A stretch of 64,000 bases of DNA from Mumia sp. zg.B17 (GCF_019550915.1 NZ_JAHWCI010000007.1:124001-188000); one strand, 5' to 3'; shown: positions 45,939 to 56,217, counted from the first letter of the stretch. Translations and numbers: made by a program. The notes: generated by a model not told the origin, from the sequence alone.

Positions 45939-46493
45939 ATGACGCACCCCATCGGCCTTCCACCGGGGAGGCCGCTGACGCGTGCCGACCTGGACACGCT
46001 CCCCGACGACGGTCGCCGCTACGAGCTCATCGACGGCTCACTGATCATCACTCCCGCGCCCTCTCCGGAGCACCAAGAAGCCGTGCTGGAGCTGACCGTC
46101 CTGATGCGGGCGTCGTGCCCGCCGGAGATGAAGGTCTTCGTCTCGCCCCTCGACGTCGTCCTCGCCGAGGACTCGGTGGTCCGGCCCGACGTGGTCGTGG
46201 CACGCCGTGCGGACGTCGAGGGCAGGGTCCTCTCCGCGCCCCCGGTGCTCGCCGTGGAGGTGATCTCGCCGAGCACGCGCAGCATCGACCTGCTGCTCAA
46301 GCGGTCGCGCTACGAGTTCGCCGGCGCCGGCTCGTACTGGGTGGTCGACCCCGACCCGTACGAGCGGTCGCTGACCTGGTGGGAGCTCGAGGGCGGCGAG
46401 TTCGGCGAGATGAAGCGGATCGTGGGCGACGAGTCGGCGACCTTCGAGCGCCCGTTCCCCGTGACGCTGTCGCCGTCGGACCTCCTCGGCTGA
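45939..46493 (+). CDS. Uma2 family (DUF820) putative restriction-like nuclease
   Basis: 184 aa. GRRYELIDGSLIITPAPSPEHQEA followed by VRPDVVVARR, VEVISPSTRSIDLLLKRSRYE and YWVVDPDP is the PD-(D/E)xK core of Uma2 proteins (Asp of RPDVVV, Glu of VEVIS, Lys of LLLKR). The nuclease fold is clear, but the cellular role of the family is not known. Unlinked to a methyltransferase, so a restriction system is not indicated. Confidence 0.88.
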   Translation: MTHPIGLPPGRPLTRADLDTLPDDGRRYELIDGSLIITPAPSPEHQEAVLELTVLMRASCPPEMKVFVSPLDVVLAEDSVVRPDVVVARRADVEGRVLSAPPVLAVEVISPSTRSIDLLLKRSRYEFAGAGSYWVVDPDPYERSLTWWELEGGEFGEMKRIVGDESATFERPFPVTLSPSDLLG

Positions 46494-46506
46494 GCCCCCG
46501 GAGGAG

Positions 46507-48498
<1,992 letters not shown>

Positions 48499-48504
48499 GC
48501 CCTC

Positions 48505-48510
48505 AGCCTA
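48505..48510 (-). promoter_or_regulatory. -10 hexamer TAGGCT of the YyaL gene
   Basis: Six bases before ATG 48498 on the minus strand; leaderless layout. Confidence 0.5.
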
Positions 48511-48581
48511 GGCACGATCCAGGATGCGCGGCCGCCGATGCTCCGTAGCGTGGGGCATCCAGCACCACCGAAGGAGACCCG

Positions 48582-49112
48582 ATGGCACTCGACACGATGA
48601 TGGTTCTCGCCGCGAGCTACGACAGCGAGGACGACGCGGTCGCCGACTACGAGGCGGTCAAGGAGGTCTATCGGGAGAGTGGTCTGATCGACACCTACGA
48701 CGCCGCCGTCATCTCCAAGCACGACGACGGCACGGTCAAGATCGTCAAGAAGCACGAGCAGCCGACGCGCCGCGGAGCGTGGGGCGGGCTCGGGATCGGT
48801 CTGGTCGGCGGCGCGCTGGTGGCGCTCTTCCCGGCGGTCGCGCTCGCCGGCAGCCTCCTCGCCGGCGGCGCGGCAGGGGCGGGCGTGGGCGCGCTCGCGG
48901 GCCACGTCTCGCGAGGCATGAGCCGCGGTGACCTCAAGGACCTCGGCGAGCTCCTCGACGACGGCCAGAGCGGGCTCGTCGTGGTTGCGGCCACCGACAT
49001 GGAGGCGCACGTCGAGCGCGTGGTCAAGAAGGCCGCCAAGACGATGAAGAAGGAGCTGCGCGCGGACGAGAAGGCGATCGAGGCCGAGATCGACGAGGCC
49101 AGCAAGGCCTGA
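48582..49112 (+). CDS. DUF1269 family protein
   Basis: 176 aa; ATG preceded by GAAGGAGA. The central Gly/Ala-rich hydrophobic segment (about 64-108, GLGIGLVGGALVALFPAVALAG) is the DUF1269 hallmark, flanked by an N-terminal soluble part and a C-terminal charged helix. Probably membrane-associated. The family is linked to stress in some actinobacteria, but function is unknown. Confidence 0.85.
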   Translation: MALDTMMVLAASYDSEDDAVADYEAVKEVYRESGLIDTYDAAVISKHDDGTVKIVKKHEQPTRRGAWGGLGIGLVGGALVALFPAVALAGSLLAGGAAGAGVGALAGHVSRGMSRGDLKDLGELLDDGQSGLVVVAATDMEAHVERVVKKAAKTMKKELRADEKAIEAEIDEASKA

Positions 49113-49136
49113 CGGAGCGGCCTCTCGTCGCGTCGG

Positions 49137-49349
49137 TCACCCGTCGAACGACTGGCCCCGCGAGGCGAGCTCCTCGCCCAGGATGCGCACGGCCTTCGGC
49201 CCGACGCCGTGGATCGCGAGCAGGTCCTTGCGTGAGACCGTCGTCAGCTGGTCGTACGTGGTGTAGCCGCTCGACGCCAGCTGGCGTCGAGCCGTACGGC
49301 CGATCTCCTCGGGGTACTCGGTCGGGACGGGCGAGTCCTGGGGCGGCAT
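49137..49349 (-). CDS. Small helix-hairpin-helix DNA-binding-like protein
   Basis: 70 aa, AGGAG upstream. LTTVSRKDLLAIHGVGPKAVRILGEELASRG (about residues 36-66) is a helix-hairpin-helix of the type found in RNA polymerase alpha C-termini and DNA repair proteins; the GVGPKA hairpin could bind DNA backbone. Lies 13 bases after the APC permease gene on the same strand. Confidence 0.75.
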   Translation of the reverse strand: MPPQDSPVPTEYPEEIGRTARRQLASSGYTTYDQLTTVSRKDLLAIHGVGPKAVRILGEELASRGQSFDG

Positions 49350-49362
49350 CGCTGAGCTCCTC

Positions 49363-50880
49363 TCAGGGCCGCGCGTCCCTGACGTCCTCGCGTCCGTGCT
49401 GGTGCGCCAGGCGCGCGTGGCGGTGGCCGTACCCGAAGTAGACCACGAAGCCCAGCAGCAGCCAGACGAGGAACCGCAGCCAGGTCTCCACGGCGAGGCT
49501 CGCCATCAGCCCGAGGCAGCAGACGACCGCGACGACCGGCACGAGGGGAACCAGCGGCGTACGGAACGGACGTGGCATGTCCGGGCTGGTACGACGCAGG
49601 ACCACCACCGCGATCGAGACGACCACGAACGCGAAGAGCGTCCCGATGCTGACCATCTCCGCCAGCACCGAGATGGGTACGAGGCCGGCGAGGAGCGCCA
49701 CCGCGCCCACCGTGACCCCCGTCATCAGCACCGGGGTGCCCCACCGTGGGTGCACACGCCCGACGACCGGTGGCAGCAGTCCGTCGCGGGCGAGCGCGAA
49801 CCCGATGCGCCCCATGGCCACGAGGTCGACGAGGATCACCGAGGTGAGACCGGCGACGGCGGCGATCCCGATGAGCAGACCCGCCCACTCCAGGCCGACC
49901 TGGTCGAACACGTCGGCGACCGCGTCGCTCTCGCTGAGGTCGCGGTAGTCGACCAGCCCGGTGACCACCAGGCACACGCCGACGTAGAGGACGGTGCAGA
50001 TCCCGATCGTCCCCAGCAGACCGAGCGGCATGTCGCGGGCAGGCTTGCGCGTCTCCTCGCCGAGGTTGGCCACCGCCTCGAACCCGGAGTAGGCGAAGAA
50101 GACCACGGCGGCAGCCACGAGCACGCCGGCGATGCCGAACTGCGTCGGCTCGACGCCGGAGAGGAACTGCCAGAGCGGTGCGCGGATCCCCTCTGCCGTC
50201 CCGTCGGAGCTCGGCTCGGCCGGCGGGACGAAGGGCACCAGGTTCTCGGGCCGGATGTGGAACGCGCCGACCGCGATCACGAAGACACAGATCGACACCT
50301 TGATCACCACGAGTCCGTTCGTGAGCCACTTGGACTCGCGGATCCCGCGGATCGCCACCCAGCCGAGCACGAGGACGATGCCGATCGCTCCGACGTTGAC
50401 GACCGATCCCTCCTCGGCGAACCACCGGTCCGGCAGGTTGAACACGCCGGCGAGGTAGCCCGACCAGCCGCGTGCCACCACCGCCGCGCCGAGTGCGAAC
50501 TCGAGGACGAGGTCCCAGGCGATCACCCAGGCGAAGATCTCCCCGATGGTCGTGTAGGCGTAGGTGTAGGAGCTGCCCGCCGTCGGCACCGCTGCCGCGA
50601 GCTCGGCGTAGCAGAGGGCGGCGAGCAGGCTCACGAAGCCGGCGACCAGGAACGACACCATCACGGCGGGTCCGGCGTTCTCCTTGGCCTGGAGCCCGGT
50701 GAGGGTGAAAATCCCGGTGCCGATGACGATCCCGATGCCGAAGCCGATGAGGTCACGGGCCTGGAGGTTCTGACGCAACCTTCCCTCGGGGGCGGTCTGC
50801 GCGCCGGCGCTGCCGTCGGCGGGCGGGGCGTCATTCTGATGGACGACGTCCTCGACCGCCTTCCTCCGTGTGATGCTCAT
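49363..50880 (-). CDS. APC family amino acid permease (CAT-like)
   Basis: 505 aa from ATG 50880, with about twelve to fourteen membrane helices. DLIGFGIGIVIGTGIFTLTG is the conserved helix-1 substrate motif, VVFFAYSGFEAVANLGEETRKPARDMPLG the helix-6/loop signature of the cationic amino acid transporter group (YfnA/CAT-like). Likely a proton-coupled amino acid importer; substrate not determined. Confidence 0.9.
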   Translation of the reverse strand: MSITRRKAVEDVVHQNDAPPADGSAGAQTAPEGRLRQNLQARDLIGFGIGIVIGTGIFTLTGLQAKENAGPAVMVSFLVAGFVSLLAALCYAELAAAVPTAGSSYTYAYTTIGEIFAWVIAWDLVLEFALGAAVVARGWSGYLAGVFNLPDRWFAEEGSVVNVGAIGIVLVLGWVAIRGIRESKWLTNGLVVIKVSICVFVIAVGAFHIRPENLVPFVPPAEPSSDGTAEGIRAPLWQFLSGVEPTQFGIAGVLVAAAVVFFAYSGFEAVANLGEETRKPARDMPLGLLGTIGICTVLYVGVCLVVTGLVDYRDLSESDAVADVFDQVGLEWAGLLIGIAAVAGLTSVILVDLVAMGRIGFALARDGLLPPVVGRVHPRWGTPVLMTGVTVGAVALLAGLVPISVLAEMVSIGTLFAFVVVSIAVVVLRRTSPDMPRPFRTPLVPLVPVVAVVCCLGLMASLAVETWLRFLVWLLLGFVVYFGYGHRHARLAHQHGREDVRDARP

Positions 50881-50953
50881 CGCTCGACGGTAGAGTTCCG
50901 TCGCCGTTCTGTCAGGGGAGCTCCCTCGTCCTGACAGCCCGTGCGCGAGGTGG

Positions 50954-50959
50954 CAGGCT
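50954..50959 (+). promoter_or_regulatory. -10 hexamer CAGGCT of the DUF1206 gene
   Basis: Six bases before the GTG at 50966; one base off TAGGCT seen at five other genes here. Confidence 0.35.
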
Positions 50960-50965
50960 GCGTCC

Positions 50966-51790
50966 GTGCCAAACATGACCAGCAACACCAAGCAGGCGGG
51001 CCGCGGCGTCCGCAACAGCAAGGCCCTCGAGACCGGCGCCAAGATCGGCCTCATCGCCTACGGGATCGTTCATCTCCTCATCGCATGGATCGCGATCCAG
51101 GTTGCGGTCGGCGGTGGCGGCGAGGCCAGCCAGGGCGGAGCGATGAAGACGCTGTCCGACGACCCGGTGGGCGTCGTCATCCTCTGGATCACCGCGGTCG
51201 GGTTCGTGGCGCTCATCTTCTGGAAGCTCTCCGACGCCATCTTTGGCTTCCAGGACGAGGACGGCACGAAGAAGATCGTCAAGAAGGTCGAGGCGGCGGC
51301 TCTCGCTGTCCTGTACGGCTTCCTCGCCGTGCTCGCGTTCAAGTCGGCCAGCGGTTCGGGCGGCGGCGGCGGCAACAGCGAGGAGGGCTTCACCGCGCAG
51401 GTGATGAGTGCCCCCGCAGGCCGCTGGCTCGTCGGTCTCATCGGTCTCGCGATCATGGCCGCCGGCGCCTACCAGATCTACCGCGGTGTGACCCGCCGGT
51501 TCGAGCACGACCTCAAGCCGCAGGCGACGAGCGGCAGCAGCGGCACCGCGCTCGTCCGGCTCGGCCAGGTCGGCTACACCGCGAAGGGCATCGCCCTCGG
51601 CATCGTCGGCCTGCTGTTCATCATTGCCGCCATCGACTACGACGCCGACAAGGCGGGCGGTCTCGACGATGCGCTCAAGACGCTCCGCGACCAGCCCTTC
51701 GGCCCGGTCCTGCTCATCCTCGTGGCCCTGGGCCTCGCGGCCTTCGGCGCTTACTGCTTCGGCTGGGCGCGCTACGTCAAGCGCCGGTGA
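50966..51790 (+). CDS. DUF1206 membrane protein
   Basis: 274 aa. Three repeats of two membrane helices each, as in DUF1206: ARIGLIAYGIVHLLIAWIAIQ-like starts recur (KIGLIAYGIVHLL, KKVEAAALAVLYGFLAVLAF, RLGQVGYTAKGIALGIVGLL). Six helices in total. Function unknown; common in actinobacteria. Confidence 0.9.
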   Translation: MPNMTSNTKQAGRGVRNSKALETGAKIGLIAYGIVHLLIAWIAIQVAVGGGGEASQGGAMKTLSDDPVGVVILWITAVGFVALIFWKLSDAIFGFQDEDGTKKIVKKVEAAALAVLYGFLAVLAFKSASGSGGGGGNSEEGFTAQVMSAPAGRWLVGLIGLAIMAAGAYQIYRGVTRRFEHDLKPQATSGSSGTALVRLGQVGYTAKGIALGIVGLLFIIAAIDYDADKAGGLDDALKTLRDQPFGPVLLILVALGLAAFGAYCFGWARYVKRR

Positions 51791-51801
51791 GTCCGGCTGC
51801 C

Positions 51802-51807
51802 TAGGCT
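51802..51807 (+). promoter_or_regulatory. -10 hexamer TAGGCT of the methyltransferase gene
   Basis: Six bases before ATG 51814; leaderless layout. Confidence 0.5.
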
Positions 51808-51813
51808 GCGGGG

Positions 51814-52395
51814 ATGGACTCGCACGCCTGGGACAGCCGCTACACCGAGCAGCCGTCTCCGTTCGGCGACGCCCCCAACGCCACGATCGTCCAGGCGTTG
51901 GGGGCGTTGACGTCCGGGGACGCACTCGACCTCGCGTGCGGCGACGGACGTCACGCCGCCTGGCTCGCCGGGCAGGGCTGGCAGGTCGACGCGGTCGACT
52001 TCTCCCCCGTCGCGATCACCGCCGCACAACGACGGTGGGGAGACGTCGGTGGTGCGGTGCGGTGGATCGTCGGCGACGCGCTCGCCTGGGAGCCGGGCCG
52101 ACGGTACGACCTCGTGCTCATCGCCTACTTCCAGAGCGAGCAGCTGCGCACCGTCCTCGACCAGGCCCGGACGTGGTTGACCCCGCGAGGACGGCTCGTC
52201 TATCTGGGGCATGCTCGGGAGAATCTCGTCTACGGCGTCGGCGGGCCGCGTTCGGCGGCGGTGCTTCCGACCGTGGCCTCGCTGGCCGGCGCGCTCGACA
52301 GCCTGGAGGTGCTCGACCTGCGCCACGTCGAGCGCGTCACGCCCGACGGCACCGCGTACGACGTCCTCGCGGTGGCCCGCGAGTTCCCGGCCTAG
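51814..52395 (+). CDS. Class I SAM-dependent methyltransferase
   Basis: 193 aa. ALDLACGDGRHAAWLAGQGW (about 36-55) is SAM motif I; VDFSPVAITAAQRR and YDLVLIAYFQSE are motifs II and IV. The short form with WDSRY...N-terminus resembles tellurite-resistance/thiopurine-like methyltransferases (TehB type). Substrate unknown. Its TAG lies in CCTAGG, which also holds the stop of the convergent gene. Confidence 0.88.
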   Translation: MDSHAWDSRYTEQPSPFGDAPNATIVQALGALTSGDALDLACGDGRHAAWLAGQGWQVDAVDFSPVAITAAQRRWGDVGGAVRWIVGDALAWEPGRRYDLVLIAYFQSEQLRTVLDQARTWLTPRGRLVYLGHARENLVYGVGGPRSAAVLPTVASLAGALDSLEVLDLRHVERVTPDGTAYDVLAVAREFPA

Positions 52396-52769
52396 GACAC
52401 CTCGTCGGGGCGCTGGACCTGGGCGACGAGCCGAGCGGGTGCCTGCACGCAGTAGGCGTCCACGAGGAGCTCGCTCAGCTCGTCCCAGTCGGTCTCGTCG
52501 TCGAGGAGCATCCCGACGACGTTGTCTCCCCACTCCCCGCGGAAGTAGGGCGGGCCGAGTCGCTCGAAAGCCATCAGCTCGTCGCGCTCGGCCCGGAAGG
52601 TGATGCGGAACAACCCGTCCTCGCCACCGAACACGTGGGCGACCGTCGCGGAGCCCACGCGCCAGCGGACTCCCACCCAAGCGTCCTCCTCGACGCACGA
52701 CGGGAGACCTGAGAGCGCCTCACGGATCCGGTCGAGCATCTCGAGGGGGACGTCGGGTCGGGCAGCCAC
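52392..52769 (-). CDS. MmcQ/YjbR family DNA-binding-like protein
   Basis: 125 aa from GTG 52769 (AGGAGAAGG upstream, slightly far); other in-frame starts are possible. LDRIREALSGLPSCVEEDAWVGVRWRVGSATVAHVFGG is the YjbR (CyaY-like fold) pattern. The family has a double-wing DNA-binding-like structure but no proven role. Convergent with the methyltransferase, sharing CTAG as both stop codons. Confidence 0.7.
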   Translation of the reverse strand: MAARPDVPLEMLDRIREALSGLPSCVEEDAWVGVRWRVGSATVAHVFGGEDGLFRITFRAERDELMAFERLGPPYFRGEWGDNVVGMLLDDETDWDELSELLVDAYCVQAPARLVAQVQRPDEVS

Positions 52770-52822
52770 CGCATCACCTTCTCCTACGGGACTGACACTC
52801 CGCACTGCCAGTCCCGCACCAC

Positions 52823-53869
52823 CTACGGCGTGAGCCTCCACACCTGCCCGGCGGGAGACCCCGGCGGGTACGACCGACGCGTGTTCCACGCATACGCCGT
52901 CGCGTAGAGGCGCGTGCCGCGAGCAGCCAGCGAGCCGGAGCTCGGGACGGCGAACGACGGGCCGGCCCCGTCGACGCGCCGGATCGGTCCCTCGATCTCG
53001 TCGACCCACACCACGCCGTCGGACGTCGCCGTGGCTTCGCTGACGGGCCGCGGGGTCACCCAGGTGCGCAGCACCCGTCCGGCGGCGTTGAGCCGGACGA
53101 CGCGCGTCGGCGCGTTGGTCGACGAGTCCTCGGCGATCACGGCGTAGACACGGCCGTCCGCGCCGTGCGAGAGGGCGTTCACGACGGGAGCGTTGGGCGC
53201 GCCGGCCGGCCGCGGGGCGCGGTACCAGGTGCGCATCCTGCCGTTGCGGAGCCGGAGCACCGTCTTCGACAGGTTGTCGAGCACGAGGACCTGACGGCGC
53301 AGCGCCACGACGTCGCCGGGGTCGGCGCGTCGTCCGTCGAACCTCGGCCTGGCGACGACGCTCAGCTTCCCGCGCTTGGTGACACGGACGACCTTGCCGG
53401 CGTACTTGCCGGGGGCGTACGTGCTGAACGTGGCGTAGACCGAGCCACCGGGCCGCCGATCGACCCCCGCGACACCGGCGGCGAAGGTCTCGAACGCCGT
53501 GCGGTTGGACGGGAGGCGGCTGGCGACCGTGCGCCGCTTCGTGCCTGCGGCGGTCATCGACCGGATCCGCCCGGTGCGTCCGATGCAGTCGGCATCCGAG
53601 GTCCCGCCCGGACGGCAGGCGCCGCGGCCCCACCTTCCGTGCCCGGCCTCGCTGACCAGCAACCGACCGGAGGCCGTGAAGCTGATCTGACGGACGTTGT
53701 CAAGCCCTCTGACGATGTGCGTCGTCGCCTGCCGGGCGTCCGAGCCGGCCGTGCGTTCGTCGGGGCTGGCGCCCTGAGCGCTCGCGGGGGCGACGGTCAT
53801 CAGGCTCGCCACCAGGGCCCCGGCGGCGGACATCGCCATCAGGGCTCCCGTACGGGTGTGTGCACTCAT
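52823..53869 (-). CDS. Secreted ScyD/ScyE-like beta-propeller protein
   Basis: 348 aa. Signal peptide MSAHTRTGALMAMSAAGALVASLMTVAPASAQG (cleavage near residue 32). The mature part has repeated strand patterns (VRQISFTASGRLLVSEAGHG, GRIRSMTAAGTKRRTVAS, SVYATFSTYAPGKYAGKVVRV) of NHL/PQQ-type propellers annotated ScyD/ScyE. Likely extracellular; function unknown. Confidence 0.8.
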   Translation of the reverse strand: MSAHTRTGALMAMSAAGALVASLMTVAPASAQGASPDERTAGSDARQATTHIVRGLDNVRQISFTASGRLLVSEAGHGRWGRGACRPGGTSDADCIGRTGRIRSMTAAGTKRRTVASRLPSNRTAFETFAAGVAGVDRRPGGSVYATFSTYAPGKYAGKVVRVTKRGKLSVVARPRFDGRRADPGDVVALRRQVLVLDNLSKTVLRLRNGRMRTWYRAPRPAGAPNAPVVNALSHGADGRVYAVIAEDSSTNAPTRVVRLNAAGRVLRTWVTPRPVSEATATSDGVVWVDEIEGPIRRVDGAGPSFAVPSSGSLAARGTRLYATAYAWNTRRSYPPGSPAGQVWRLTP

Positions 53870-53983
53870 GTGCTCTCCTTCGACGCGCCGCCCGGGGCTG
53901 CCGGAGATCGGCAGGCGACTCGACCATCGTGCACAGGAGAGGGTCAGGGGCCGTGGCTGTTGCCCGGAGGCCCGGGCCGACGG

Positions 53984-54187
53984 TCAGGCGTCGTCGCGCG
54001 GCTCCTCGGCCGGCGGGCGAGGACGCTCCGTGGCCGACTCGTCGAAGTCCACCTTCTTCATCTGGTGCGACATGCTGCGCATGAGGAAGTAGAGGCCCAC
54101 GCACAGCGCGAGGATGATGAAGAGCGCGACCCAGCCGGCAGGCTTGAAGTTGATCTGCTCGGCGGCGGCGAGCACAGCGGTGGACAT
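53984..54187 (-). CDS. Small single-helix membrane protein next to mca
   Basis: 67 aa. One membrane helix (about 17-37, AGWVALFIILALCVGLYFLM) and an acidic, Pro-rich tail. TAGGCT lies six bases before the ATG. Small proteins of this shape are often found directly downstream of mca in actinobacteria. Function unknown. Confidence 0.75.
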   Translation of the reverse strand: MSTAVLAAAEQINFKPAGWVALFIILALCVGLYFLMRSMSHQMKKVDFDESATERPRPPAEEPRDDA

Positions 54188-54193
54188 GCCTCC

Positions 54194-54199
54194 AGCCTA
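54194..54199 (-). promoter_or_regulatory. -10 hexamer TAGGCT of the small membrane protein
   Basis: Six bases before ATG 54187 on the minus strand; implies its own promoter despite the nearby mca gene on the same strand. Confidence 0.45.
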
Positions 54200-54208
54200 C
54201 GCCCGCCC

Positions 54209-55081
54209 TCAGCGCAGACCGGCGAACAGGTCGTCCTCGGGCACCGACGTCTCCACGAACGACGTCACCAGCTCGTAGTCCTCGGTGGGCCACGCCTCGG
54301 CCCGGACCTCCCGGGGGATCGCGAACCAGTGGCCGTCGGGGTCGATCTGGGTGGCGTGGGCCCGCAGCGCGTCGTCGGCGACGCCGAAGTAGTCCGAGCA
54401 GGGGACGCGCGTGGTGAGCCGCTGGTCCTCGTCCGGGTCGAACGTCCACTCCTTGAGCCGCTCGCGGTAGACCGGCTCGAGCCCGTGCCGCTCCAGCGCC
54501 GAGTCGATCGCCTCGGCGCGGGCCCGGGACCAGCCCCGGTGGTAGTACAGCTTCTGCGGCTGCCAGGGCTCGCCGAGCTCGGGATAGGCGTCGGCGTCTC
54601 CGGCCTTCTCGAACGCGTACACCGAGATCTTGTGGCACATGATGTGGTCGGGGTGCGGGTAGCCCCCGTTCTCGTCGTACGTCGTCACGACGTGCGGGCG
54701 GAACGACCGCATCAGCGCGATCAGCGGCTTCGCGGCCTCCTCGACCGGCACCAGGGCGAAGCATCCCTCCGGCAGCGGAGGCAGCGGGTCGCCCTCGGGC
54801 CACCCGGAGTCGACGAAGCCCAGCCAGTCCTGCTTGATCCCGAGGATCTCTCGCGCCCGGTCCATCTCCTCGCGCCGGATCTCGACGATCAGCTCGGGGT
54901 TCTCGAGGATCCCGGGGTGGTCGAAGCTCGGGTTGAGGATCGAGCCGCGCTCACCGCCGGTGCACGTGGCGACGTGGACGTCGACGCCCTCGGCGACGTA
55001 CCTCGCCGTCGACGCCGCCCCTTTGCTCGACTCGTCGTCGGGGTGGGCGTGGACGTGCATCAGGCGCAAGTTGTCCGGCAC
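54209..55081 (-). CDS. mca: Mycothiol S-conjugate amidase
   Basis: 290 aa; GTG start with GGAGG six bases upstream. Zinc-site motif HAHPDDE (residues 11-17) and HPDH further on are those of the MshB/Mca family; SSKGAAST places a Lys at about 20, which favours Mca over MshB. The enzyme cleaves mycothiol conjugates of toxins to a mercapturic acid for export. Shows that the organism uses mycothiol. Confidence 0.95.
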   Translation of the reverse strand: MPDNLRLMHVHAHPDDESSKGAASTARYVAEGVDVHVATCTGGERGSILNPSFDHPGILENPELIVEIRREEMDRAREILGIKQDWLGFVDSGWPEGDPLPPLPEGCFALVPVEEAAKPLIALMRSFRPHVVTTYDENGGYPHPDHIMCHKISVYAFEKAGDADAYPELGEPWQPQKLYYHRGWSRARAEAIDSALERHGLEPVYRERLKEWTFDPDEDQRLTTRVPCSDYFGVADDALRAHATQIDPDGHWFAIPREVRAEAWPTEDYELVTSFVETSVPEDDLFAGLR

Positions 55082-55116
55082 AGCAGTCCTCCGGTGGGTC
55101 GTGTGGGTCGCTCGGT

Positions 55117-55122
55117 CACAAT
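55117..55122 (+). promoter_or_regulatory. -10-like hexamer CACAAT of the DUF4307 gene
   Basis: Six bases before ATG 55129; leaderless layout with a non-canonical first base. Confidence 0.35.
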
Positions 55123-55128
55123 GGTGGC

Positions 55129-55530
55129 ATGCCCGTGACCGACCCCGCTCTCTCCACCAGCCGGTACGGAGAACGCCGGACGCTGAGTCGCCGCACCTGG
55201 ACGGTCATCGCCGCCGTCGGCGTGACGCTCGGCGTCATCGCGGCGTGGTTCGTCGCGCAGGCCCAGGCCGGTGACTCCTTCCAGGCCGACGTCGTCGCGT
55301 ACAAGGTGCTCTCCGACCACGAGATCTCGGTGACGGTCCGCGTGCTGCACCCCTCGGGCGACCCTGCCTTGTGCGAGGTGGCCGCGCAGGCCGAGGACCA
55401 CTCGTACGTGGGCGAGGCGACCATCCGCGTGGACCGCACCGATACCGACGAGATCCAGGTCAGGGACGTGGTCGCGACCGAGCGCCGCGCGGTGACCGCG
55501 ACGGTCGTGAGCTGCCGCCTCGCCGACTGA
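55129..55530 (+). CDS. DUF4307 membrane protein
   Basis: 133 aa. SRYGERRTLSRRTW precedes one membrane helix (about 25-44); the outside domain has SDHEISVTVRVLHPSGDPALCEVAAQAED with Cys in CEV and again near the end (VVSCRL). This is the DUF4307 family, conserved between mca and greA in actinobacteria. Function unknown. Divergent from mca. Confidence 0.85.
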   Translation: MPVTDPALSTSRYGERRTLSRRTWTVIAAVGVTLGVIAAWFVAQAQAGDSFQADVVAYKVLSDHEISVTVRVLHPSGDPALCEVAAQAEDHSYVGEATIRVDRTDTDEIQVRDVVATERRAVTATVVSCRLAD

Positions 55531-55536
55531 GGATGC

Positions 55537-55565
55537 TTGGCCGAGAGCCTGGCTGTTGCTAGGCT
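55537..55565 (+). promoter_or_regulatory. Probable greA promoter
   Basis: -35 TTGGCC (55537-55542), 17-bp spacer, -10 TAGGCT (55560-55565). Transcription would begin near 55572, immediately before the leader hairpin. One of the few promoters here with a normal leader and spacing. Confidence 0.6.
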
Positions 55566-55573
55566 CAAGGTTC

Positions 55574-55602
55574 AGCCCCAGGCGTGACGTCTGGGGTTTG
55601 TT
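55574..55602 (+). terminator. Hairpin plus T-rich tail in the greA leader
   Basis: Stem AGCCCCAGGCG / CGTCTGGGGTT with loop TGA (55574-55598, 11 pairs including two G-T), followed by TGTT. It lies between the probable greA promoter and the greA ribosome binding site, so it could attenuate greA; it could also simply end the DUF4307 transcript. Confidence 0.55.
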
Positions 55603-55622
55603 ACATCCAAGGAGCTTTTCCC

Positions 55623-56135
55623 ATGACGACGTCGAACGAAGAGAAGAACACGGTCTGGCTCACCCAGGAGGCGTACGACCGCCTCCAGGCGGAGCTGGAC
55701 CATCTTCGTGGCCCCGCTCGCCAGGAGATCACGACGAGGATCGCCGACGCCCGCGAGGAGGGCGACCTGCGCGAGAACGGCGGCTACCACGCGGCTCGTG
55801 AGGAGCAGGGGAAGTCCGAGGCCCGGATCCGCCAGCTCGAGGACATGCTGCGCCGCGCCGAGGTCGGCGAGGCGCCCGCCGACGATGGTCTGGTCGAGCC
55901 CGGCATGGTCGTGACCATCACGTTCGCCGGTGACGACGACACGGAGACGTTCCTCCTCGGTTCCCGCGAGATGCTCGGGCTCGACGCCTCGGTCGAGATC
56001 CAGGTCTACTCCCCGCAGTCGCCGCTCGGCTCGGCGATCAACGGCAAGAAGGCCGGCGACTCCGCGACGTACGCCGCACCCAACGGGCGCGAGCTGACGG
56101 TCGAGATCGTCGACGCCAAGCCGTACGTGGCCTGA
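55623..56135 (+). CDS. greA: Transcription elongation factor GreA
   Basis: 170 aa. ATG 55623 has AAGGAG eight bases upstream and gives the right length. N-terminal coiled coil (about 14-85) with acidic tip ADAREEGDLRENGGYHAAREEQG, then the FKBP-like C-terminal domain (SPLGSAINGKKAGDSATYAAPNG). GreA rescues backtracked RNA polymerase by stimulating transcript cleavage. Confidence 0.95.
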   Translation: MTTSNEEKNTVWLTQEAYDRLQAELDHLRGPARQEITTRIADAREEGDLRENGGYHAAREEQGKSEARIRQLEDMLRRAEVGEAPADDGLVEPGMVVTITFAGDDDTETFLLGSREMLGLDASVEIQVYSPQSPLGSAINGKKAGDSATYAAPNGRELTVEIVDAKPYVA

Positions 56136-56160
56136 CCCGCGACCGGCCTCCGACAGAGCA

Positions 56161-56196
56161 GACGGCACCCGTCGCCCCAGGGCGGCGGGTGCCGTC
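56161..56196. terminator. Strong bidirectional hairpin between greA and ilvA
   Basis: 16-bp stem with tetraloop CCAG (56177-56180): outer arms GACGGCACCCG (56161-56171) and CGGGTGCCGTC (56186-56196), inner TCGCC / GGCGG with one T-G pair. It lies midway between two convergent stop codons and would end both transcripts. Confidence 0.8.
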
Positions 56197-56217
56197 GGCG
56201 TCTCCCCACTCCCCGGC

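Noticed and set aside
45939-46493. Uma2 protein as part of a restriction or defence system
   Set aside because: No methyltransferase, helicase or other defence gene adjoins; neighbours are core genes.
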